Below, piece after piece: positions 56,690-64,000 of a stretch of DNA of 64,000 bases. A program made the position numbers and the translations under genes. Numbering within the stretch: position 1 is the first letter of the stretch; each line of letters begins with the position of its first letter. Origin of the DNA: Gnetum montanum (Eukaryota > Streptophyta > Gnetopsida > Gnetales > Gnetaceae); contig MNCI01017497.1 in NCBI GenBank assembly GCA_015680685.1, positions 1,172,633 through 1,236,632 on the forward strand, read 5' to 3'. A model generated the notes under the pieces. The model was not told where the DNA came from and searched no databases. It worked only from the letters and a program-made list of their open reading frames with translations.

Positions 56690-58190
56690 TGGTAAGTAGT
56701 AAAAAGGTAACTTTAGATTTAAAGGAACTTCCTTCTCACTTAAAATATATTTATGTTGAGAAAACTAAATTATTGATCATTAGTTCACATTTAACCACTA
56801 ATAAAGAGCAGAGATTAATTCAAGTTTTAACAAATTCTCTTGAGGCTTTTTGTTTATCACACTTGGATCTTAAGTAGCAAATTTCTCCACCCATTGTTCA
56901 GCATCATATCCATTTGGAAACTAAGGCAAGACCATGACAACAACCATGTAGGAGGCCAAACCCAAATGTTAAGCAAGTAGTAGAAATGAACTTCTAAAAT
57001 TGTTTTAGTCAAGTATTATTTATTTAATATTTGATTTAGAGTACATTATTCCTATTACTGTGGTTCCTAAAAGTTGGGTAAATGACATGTTTATATTGAT
57101 TTTCATGAATTAAATAAATGGACAAGCAAGGATCACTTTTCACTACCATATTTAGATCAAGTTCTAGACAAGCTTCAAGGGCACAAATTCTTTTCTTTTC
57201 TTAATGGCTTTAGTGATTATAATCTTATTTCTATTATCCTGAAAGATCAATATAAAACAACATTTACCACATTGTTGGACTTTTGCATTTCAACTAATGC
57301 CCTTCAAGCTATGTAATGCTCCTACTACATTTCAAATGGCTATGACATCTATTTTTCCAAATATGATTAATTCATTCCTATGGTTTTCATGGATGATTTT
57401 TCAATCAACTGTGATTTATTATCTAATGCCTTATATCATCTTGAATTAGTCTTGCATATGTGTATTGATAAATGTGTTAGATTATCTTAGGAAAAGTGTA
57501 ATTTTATTATCTCTTCTAGTGTTCTGTTAGGTCACATTGTGAGAAAGAGGGGAATCTTAGTATATCCTAAGGTTATCTCCCATCTTACTCCTCCTATGAG
57601 TGTCAAATTTTTACATGCATTTTTGAAATAGGTTGGTTTCTATAGAATATTCATCAAGGATTTCTCATTAATTACTCAACCCTTGGTGAAACTATTATGA
57701 AAATATGTTGTTGTTAAATGGATTGAAGATGTCCATAATGTAGTTAAAATTTTAAAAGCTAAGCTTTCTTCAACACTAGTTTTACAGGAACCTAATCAGA
57801 GTAAGGACTTCAAACTTATGATGGATGCCTCGGACTTTGCAATTGGAGTAGTATTGGGTTAACATAAAGATAATGTTCCATATGTTCTTATTATATCTCT
57901 AAGATACTAATCCCTACTCAGGTTAATTATATTACTACAAAGAAGGAAATGTTGGTAGTTGTATATAGCTTACGTATTCCATCATCATTTAATTGATTTT
58001 CATACTATAGTTTTTATTGACCATGCTATTGTTAAGTCTCTACATAATAAACAAACTAAAATTCCTAGGTTAATTTGTTGATGTCTTTTTTTTTGCAAGA
58101 ATTTAATTTGGTGACTTATGATAAGAAAGGATCTGAGAATTTAGTGGTTGATCATTTATCTAGATTGGATCATAATTCAAATTTGAAGAC
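56690..58190 (+). pseudogene. I reverse transcriptase and RNase H, decayed
   Basis: It starts with the protease-RT linker (LKELPSHLKYIYVEKTKLL, then ISPPIVQHHIHLETKARP, 56718-56935), then VPKSWVND near 57065. FLNGFSDYN (about 57190-57220) has Asn (57203-57205) in place of the first catalytic Asp. VFMDDFS keeps the Asp pair (57389-57397). LLGHIVRKRGI and GFYRIFIKDFSLITQPLVKL mark the end of RT (57640-57700). RNase H has MMDASDFAIGVVLG (about 57820-57860) and ENLVVDHLSRLD (about 58137-58172). There are several stops and frame changes. Confidence 0.85.
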
Positions 58191-58399
58191 ACCTCACATG
58201 TTTAATGATATATTTTCTAATGAGAAATTGTTCACTTATTAGACAAGGGTTGTTATCCCTAATGTTCAAGATCTTTGGTATGCAGATATTTCTAATTACT
58301 TAGCTATATGCAAATAACCAAAGTCTTGGACTAAGTGATAGAAATAGGCATTGTTAATTAGATTACAATGGTTCATTTGAAAAGACCCATTCATATACA

Positions 58400-59516
58400 A
58401 GATTTGTAAGGATCAAATCATTTGATGATGTCTCTCTAAATAAGAATAAGAAGATGTAAGTACTCTAAATCATAATGGACTATGTGGAGGCCACTTTGCA
58501 AGTAAAAAAACTTCATACAAAATCCTCTATATTGGTTGTTATTAGTCCACCTTGTTCAAGGATACTTACACATATTATAAGTAATGTGATCAATGCTAAT
58601 GAATGGGAGGACTCACAAGATGCCAACACATTCCATTGTTGCCTATCTTGGTGGAGTATGAGCCCTTTGATTGTTGGGGCATTTACTTCATGGGTCCTTT
58701 TCCCTCAAGCAATTCATGTAAGTACATCTTGGTTTTCATTGATTATGTTACTAAATGGATCTTGGCAAAGGAAGCTAAGCATGATGATGTAAAAATGGTA
58801 GTTAGATTCTTGAGAGAGGATTTATTTCCATGTTTTGGATAGCCACAAATTTTAATTAGTAATTAGGACACTTAATATATTAATGATATAATGGAAAAAT
58901 TATTAAATAATATGGAAATTACACATCGTATTGCTATTAACTATCATCCTCAACCAAATGGATTGGTTGAAAGCATGAATAAGGATATTAAAAATATTTT
59001 ATATAAAGTAGTAGGAGGTAATAGAACACATTGATTTTATCATTTGCCTAATGCATTATGGCCCATTTGGACTTCATATAAATCATCTCTTGGTTTTACT
59101 CTATACAAATTAGTATTTGGTAAGTAATGTTTTATTTCCTTTTCTATACAAAATAAGACTTTTCTAATGCAACATAAATTGGAAATGAACTTGAATTCTT
59201 GTCTTTATCCTTGTTTGTTTGCTTTGAATAATTTAGATGAAGATCATATGCATACATTAGATAGGCAACATTTGCATAAGCAGCAGATGAAAATGTGGCA
59301 TGATAAGAGGATTATAAGGAAGTTTTTCTTAGAAGGAGATTTAGTTTTATTATTTAATATGAGGCTCAAAAAATTTGCTAGAAAATTAATGTCTAAATGG
59401 AAAGAATCATATAGGGTTATCAAGGTCTTAGATAATGGTGTAACTGACATTTCTAGACCTAGTAATTTAAAGGCCTTATCTATGAATGACCAATGGCTTA
59501 AACATTATTTTGAATA
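58400..59516 (+). pseudogene. I integrase, decayed; C-terminal part readable
   Basis: The zinc-region remnant lies near 58550-58620. The core reads YEPFDCWGIYFMGPFPSSNSCKYILVFIDYVTKWILAK (58660-58770), with Tyr (58684-58686) where the catalytic Asp stands. The second Asp region (ILISN*DT, about 58850) is also changed. The Glu is kept in NYHPQPNGLVESMNKDI (58969-58971). A 116-codon open stretch, 59167-59517, covers the C-terminal part: QMKMWHDKR, FLEGDLVLLFNMRL, KLMSKWKESYRVIKVLDNG. This is the same arrangement as in F. It is inactive. Confidence 0.88.
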
Positions 59517-60809
59517 AGACCCCTTCCATATTAGTAAGATAATTTATTTAACAAATGATCATTCTTAACAAGCTGAATTTGATCTGATCATGGACTAGTT
59601 TTGAACAAGTTCTAATGAAATTATTTGATCCTAATGTGACAAGCTAATAAATTTGTCATTACGTGCTTCATTTTTCTACAAGTATTGAATGACAAGCATA
59701 TTGAGTCATAAATTATATTTTTATTAATACTTATGCATGGTAGTGGTCATTATTATTGTCAATTCTTTGGTAGTGCTTGTGGTAACATATCTTTCATGGT
59801 AATTAGTGCTTCAATGAGTTAATTTGATGAAGTTTGACTTGTCTTGTGACTTGGATTTTTTGGATCTTATTTATTCAAGGAAATTTTAATTATATATTAT
59901 GAATTTTATGTTAAAAATAAATAAAATAATGTTTGGATGATGGGATTCCATCTGGTGGATAGATTTTGTTAGCTTTCCAATTGGAAAGTAGGATACTTCT
60001 TTTGATTTGCACTATGCATATTGTTAGCTTAATATGTTATTTCATAACAAACCTAAGGCTCTGGGTCTTCCTTAATTAGGGACTTGGGATAATAGACATC
60101 ATTAGATGTAAAATGTGAACCATGGTAGTACTCATAGGGAATAACTTGCATAGGGATTGAATCTTCACCAGGAGCAAAGTTTCCATTATATACAAACCAT
60201 GTCTAGCTGGTAGTACAATAAGTAATCATAACCTATTGTAGGTGTACAAATTTGAGAGTTTCCTTTTAATATAAAATCTTGTCTAATCATGACTAGGGAG
60301 CTACACCAAGAGAAAAGTTTCCATTTTTATGGACCATATTCTAATGGTAGTGCAGTAATCTCATAATCATAATAATCATGAAAAACAACAAAAAAATAAA
60401 ACAATTGTTAAGTGATGTATTGTTTTGATGATATACTCTCTATTGTTCATGGCCATAAGATACGATTATTCATGTTGAAGCCTATGGATTCTCCATAGCC
60501 AACAACGACTTTAAGTAGGAAAGGCTACTTATTTTTTAGGGGTATAGTGCCATAAGACATGGATAAGTTGGTAAAAAATGCTCATGAATGTTTAATGTTA
60601 CAGTTCCTTGCATTTGTATTATTTTTTTAAAATTTAGTTCATTTAATGATCATACAATGTCTTGATGTTTACTAAAGCACTAACACCTTAGTTATTCTTC
60701 TTTCACAAAGTTCTCCTTTGTTTTGTTGCTTTCACATTTTTACCCCCATGTTTCATCTTGTGTCCTCTACCTTAGTTGTAGAAGAAGTGTTTTGGGATTA
60801 GTAAATGTG

Positions 60810-61230
60810 ATAAAGGTGCAACCTACAATCCCCCACAGTTTAATAGCAATCCTAATTGTGATCTACAACTACCTTAGAGTTGATTTTGAGAGTTGAGTAC
60901 ATGCAACGAGGTGCGACCCACATCCCCCTCACACTTGGATTTTTAATCACTCATTCAATTTATCAATGTAACCTACTATCACCCGTAGCCTATCGTACTT
61001 GGAAATTTTAGAATTTTGGTTCCTTGGATAGCTTGGATGCATGTGACCCACAACGCATCATACTTTAACATTTCATAGATCAAATTCTAAAATAGTATTG
61101 GTGGATGCAATGTGTAGTTTTCTTAGGTGTGACAAGGTGCAACCCACAATCAGTCATACCCCAAGATTCATTTAATTTGTTATTGTTGTATTACAATGGT
61201 GTGCAACCCATAGTCAATCACACCTTAATT
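60810..61230. repeat. Degenerate gtgcaacccacaatc repeat, about 6 copies
   Basis: Copies of a motif of about 28 bp (ggtgcaacccacaatc, then catcacacctt) start near 60814, 60905, 60965, 61040, 61131 and 61198. Spacing is 60-91 bp. It may be a decayed tandem array of about 75 bp units in the 3' region of I. Such arrays are common in Tat-type elements. Confidence 0.6.
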
Positions 61231-62389
61231 AAAAAAGTAAAAATATAGGCTTGTAAGCTATTTTAGGATTCATTTTTCTCACAGAGTGTCATAGGTCTGG
61301 CCCAAGCACTAGTTTAGCTTCTATCCATGCATATAGTTGCAAATAGGGATGTCCAAGCTTCTTCCTCCACTCAACATGCCAAAGGTTAGTCTCAAATCCC
61401 CTTGTTTTCATGTTTTTTTTCTTAGTGGATTTTCTATTGCACATAGGTGTGCGCAACCATGAACTGCATGTGTTCCTTTAAAGCATAATTGGAATTTTAG
61501 TTGGAAATTCTTCTATTTTGTTTATATGCTCTATATTTTGATGTTAAAATTCAAGCTAGGGTTAACTTTTGCTAACACATTACAATATTTAGGGTATTCT
61601 TTGAATGAGTTCAATGCCAATTATGTCCATGACTTATACCTTCTTGCAGTATGGGCTTATTATCTTTTCTTACCCTAGTTATTATGTTTTGGATTAGAAT
61701 TGATATTTGGACCTTAATATGTTGACCAGTATCCACCCTGTAGTCGGAGTGTTTAATGTTAAAGACTATCATATTTTTATAAGATGATGTTGTGCTTATT
61801 TCATATTATTCTTTTGATTATTTATGTCCAATTATGGGAATTTCCTTTCTTGGGATAATGTGTTTTTCTCCTACATTCCCAATGTACAAGTATTTCCAGT
61901 TTTTAAGTTCTAGGTTTTTTTGTCATGACATTGTTACTAGTAGCTTGTCATTCCTCAGATATTTGTACTCTCATTATATATTATTATAGTTTTTAGTGTT
62001 CCTCTATATATTTTTGGACTACTTGGTAGCATTATATATTGGGTTTGATTTTTGCTTATTTATGTTTATTTTGAAAGGATACCTAAAAAGGATTTTATAG
62101 CACTCCTACACATGTGAGCCTTTTATTTTTGTACCATCCATGAAGTGTGCTATAATTGATGATCTCTAATATTTATGCTATGTTAGGGAAAATGTAGACT
62201 TTATAAGAAGCACTAACATTATTGAGATTAGTTTTAATTAGGTTATGAAATTATTTAAGTGTGTTACATGTTTGTGTATGGATTAGGTTGGATATTTATT
62301 TTATGCATTTATGAAGGTTTTTCATTATGTTACCTTGTCTTTTCCAGCCTAGGTATTATTTTTACATTATTATATATGTTGTACCAATG

Positions 62390-63700
62390 TTTGTATTAAG
62401 CAAACAAATTCTTTCTCTTCTCAACATAATAAGACTCGTGCACAGAGAAAGGCATCAATATCAGTAGATCTAATAGTGTGAATATGTGCCTACAAGATGT
62501 AGTAGGAGTGCATTCATAGGGAGTGTATGGAGCATCTCGAGCATGATCAGCATGAGGCAAAGTTCCATACAATTCCATTAAGAGCACCTAGGAACATCAA
62601 GCCTCTTATGGAACTTGTTAACTCACCAATTGCTACATCTCTAATGCTCCATAACCTTGACTTTGTGTTAATGAGAGGTGACACATTTTATGAGTAGGGG
62701 GCATGTTAGTTTTATTTGACATTTCAAAGGACCTCAGCTACATCATGAACCTTCCAAATTGGTGGAAATTCTTATGTCATCAACAAGGTTCTTATTGCTT
62801 AGGTTATTCAAATGTAGGTTGGAGCAAATTAGTAGCATTTTGCAGAAACATATTTGGAGAGGAAAACTTAGTTGGCTGAGCTTTTTCCTAAAGTGGTGGT
62901 AGATGAGATGGGATGTCCCTACAAATCCTTTCTCTAGAGAGAAGGATTTTTGCTATGATAGTGATGATGAATTTCCTAGGTAGTTTCCACTTAATACATG
63001 TCATATCATTTGGCATGTTGATTTTGAGTGACTTGGAGGGTACTTGTACCCTTAGATATCCATTCATAATTCTATACAAGATGGAGTTGGTGGTCCAAGA
63101 TGCTAATGGAGTTCCTTTTCCATCAAAGATCTCAGCATTATATTTGCATTTCCAAATTCAGGTGGATTCCTAAACTACATGTCCCTAGTGATAGGGACAA
63201 GACTACTTAGAAGAACTATTATGCAAAGGGATAGCAACAAGAATTCCAATAGTGTGACATAGAAGGTGGTGACCATGCTTTGGTAGGAGTTGAAGCATGA
63301 ATTATGGCATGTTTGGATGCATTGTAGTCCAATCTCCTTACACATTGTGACAAAATTAAGACTATGCCTAATGTGACTGGTTGAAAAGAAGGTAGTATTG
63401 GTTAGCCTCTAATGTGAAGCTCCTTGGCTATCACATGTTTTTTCAACTAAGGAATATGAGGTACTCCTTCAACTCTCCAAAGGTTAGTAAGCAGGTGGAT
63501 TTGAAGTATGTACCAATGGACTCACCTATTGTTGACAATGAGCATGCGTGACCATTTGGACCTATGGACTAGGTGCATGATGAGGTGACTAAGTAGAATT
63601 TCATGAATGAGAAGCTTCTAGAGGATGCTTCTCAACCTCCTCCTTCAATGGATGTTCTTGTACCTCCTTTAATGAATGGATCAACTCCTCTGTCTTGAGC
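62390..63700 (+). pseudogene. Coding-like remnant in I 3' region, unrecognised
   Basis: Pieces of frame such as PLMELVNSPIATSLMLHNLD and FVLMRGDTFYE (62602-62700), then HFAETYLERKT and LAELFPKVVVDEMGCPYKSF (62840-62930), lie in one neighbourhood with single stops between them. The position (after integrase, before the 3' LTR) is where OTA elements may carry an extra ORF. I see no signal peptide or membrane segment. Whether it relates to B's second ORF is not clear. Confidence 0.35.
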
Positions 63701-63866
63701 ATTTTGTTTCCTTCTTCTTCTATCCCTTCTTTTCTTCTTGTATACTAATGAGTCATTATGATATGTGTTGATCTTATGTAATGTCTCATTTATGATGTTA
63801 TTCATTAATTCATTCATGTTCTTTTGCTTTCTTTTATTAAGATGATAAAGAACTAATTGAGGGCTA

Positions 63867-64000
63867 TGTTAGGACATGAATTAATGCCCATTTTTGACTT
63901 GTTTTATCAAGTGTTTTGATTAGGGATAGGTAGTTGTGACCTCATGTGAGATGTAATCACTTGTAATTCATAGTCACAAGGATAGGAGCTAAACCTCACA
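63867..64000 (+). repeat. I 3' LTR, first 134 bases
   Basis: Matches 52596-52730 (ttaatgccc, then ttttgactt, then gtgttttga, and a dinucleotide-level match through atgtagccac/atgtaatcac). Truncated by the window end. Confidence 0.85.

Larger units (their letters stand above)
59520..63866 (+). other. I 3' region (4.3 kb)
   Basis: A long stretch between integrase and the 3' LTR, ending in a weak polypurine tract, aactaattgagggcta (63851-63866). No intact gene. 62390-63700 has some coding-like pieces (see separate entry), and 60810-61230 a degenerate repeat. Long 3' regions are usual in Athila/Tat-type elements. Confidence 0.6.
52596..64000 (+). mobile_element. I: long Ty3/gypsy (OTA-type) element, right end off window
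   Basis: 5' LTR 52596-about 53397, initiator-Met-like primer site, gag, RT, RNase H, integrase, 4.3-kb 3' region, polypurine tract and the first 134 bases of the 3' LTR (63867 on). The start TGTTAGGATGTAAATTAATGCCC recurs at 63867 as TGTTAGGACATGAATTAATGCCC. The left flank is ACCTT (52591-52595). The right flank is outside. At least 11.4 kb long. Confidence 0.85.

Noticed and set aside
58475-58792. Plus-strand 105-codon frame as the integrase core
   Set aside because: The adjacent frame (58603-58842) carries the WGIxFMGPFPSSN and VFIDYVTKW motifs; the longer one is out of frame.
53930-59520. Integrated pararetrovirus instead of an LTR element
   Set aside because: An integrase core, paired LTR starts (52596 and 63867) and a primer site are present. 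Plant pararetroviruses lack integrase and LTRs.
1-64000. CRISPR array, bacterial operon, rRNA or tRNA genes
   Set aside because: No regularly spaced identical repeats with unique spacers, no bacterial gene order, and no recognisable rRNA or cloverleaf sequence. The content is plant LTR retrotransposons. A tRNAscan run would be needed to exclude a decayed tRNA.

Overview
The window looks like nuclear DNA of a seed plant with a large, repeat-rich genome. It is AT-rich and made almost entirely of old, nested LTR retrotransposons. The lineages are typical of plants: non-chromovirus Ty3/gypsy elements of the Athila/Tat (OTA) type and Ty1/copia elements of the SIRE/Maximus type. I cannot name the species. 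I see no confident host gene, rRNA, tRNA or CRISPR array. Most in-frame stops in the old ORFs are explained by C-to-T or G-to-A change (CAG, CGA and TGG becoming stops). This is the usual decay of methylated, silenced repeats.

Layout, with my own labels. J (1-5570, minus) is a gypsy element with gag, protease, a tRNA-Asp-type primer site and part of its 5' LTR, but RT, RNase H and integrase are deleted. It meets head-to-head E2 (5571-10505, plus), which keeps an LTR fragment, RNase H-integrase, a long 3' region and a 3' LTR. 10506-15120 is unassigned AT-rich DNA. E (15180-15487) is a scrap of copia pol. A (15488-about 18300) is the 5' LTR, primer site and gag of a SIRE-like element with no 3' half. 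D (about 18300-29700, plus) is a gypsy element of the J/E2 family with gag tail, protease, RT, RNase H and integrase. Its integrase is split by H (22352-27748), a largely non-coding LTR element in minus orientation that carries two minisatellites.

F (about 31850-45600, minus) is an Athila-like gypsy element with gag, protease, RT, RNase H and integrase. It is interrupted three times: by G, a solo LTR (32126-32906, perfect 5-bp duplication CTAGG) in the integrase tail; by B (36877-43328), a SIRE-like element without pol; and by C (45620-51201), a shorter relative of B that sits in F's 5' LTR. 51207-52595 is older flank with an unrecognised decayed reading frame on the minus strand. I (52596 to beyond 64000, plus) is a long gypsy element with 5' LTR, initiator-Met primer site, gag, RT, RNase H, integrase, a 4.3-kb 3' region and the first 134 bases of its 3' LTR.

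Every pol copy is broken, so nothing here should be autonomous. The structures of interest are: the pol-less SIRE-like pair B and C, in which gag ends at a splice-donor-like sequence; the dense AGACATCT/AGATGTCT clusters in their LTRs; the roughly 105-bp LTR repeat units that vary in number; the target-site duplications that give the order of insertion; and the unassigned minus-strand frame near 52 kb.
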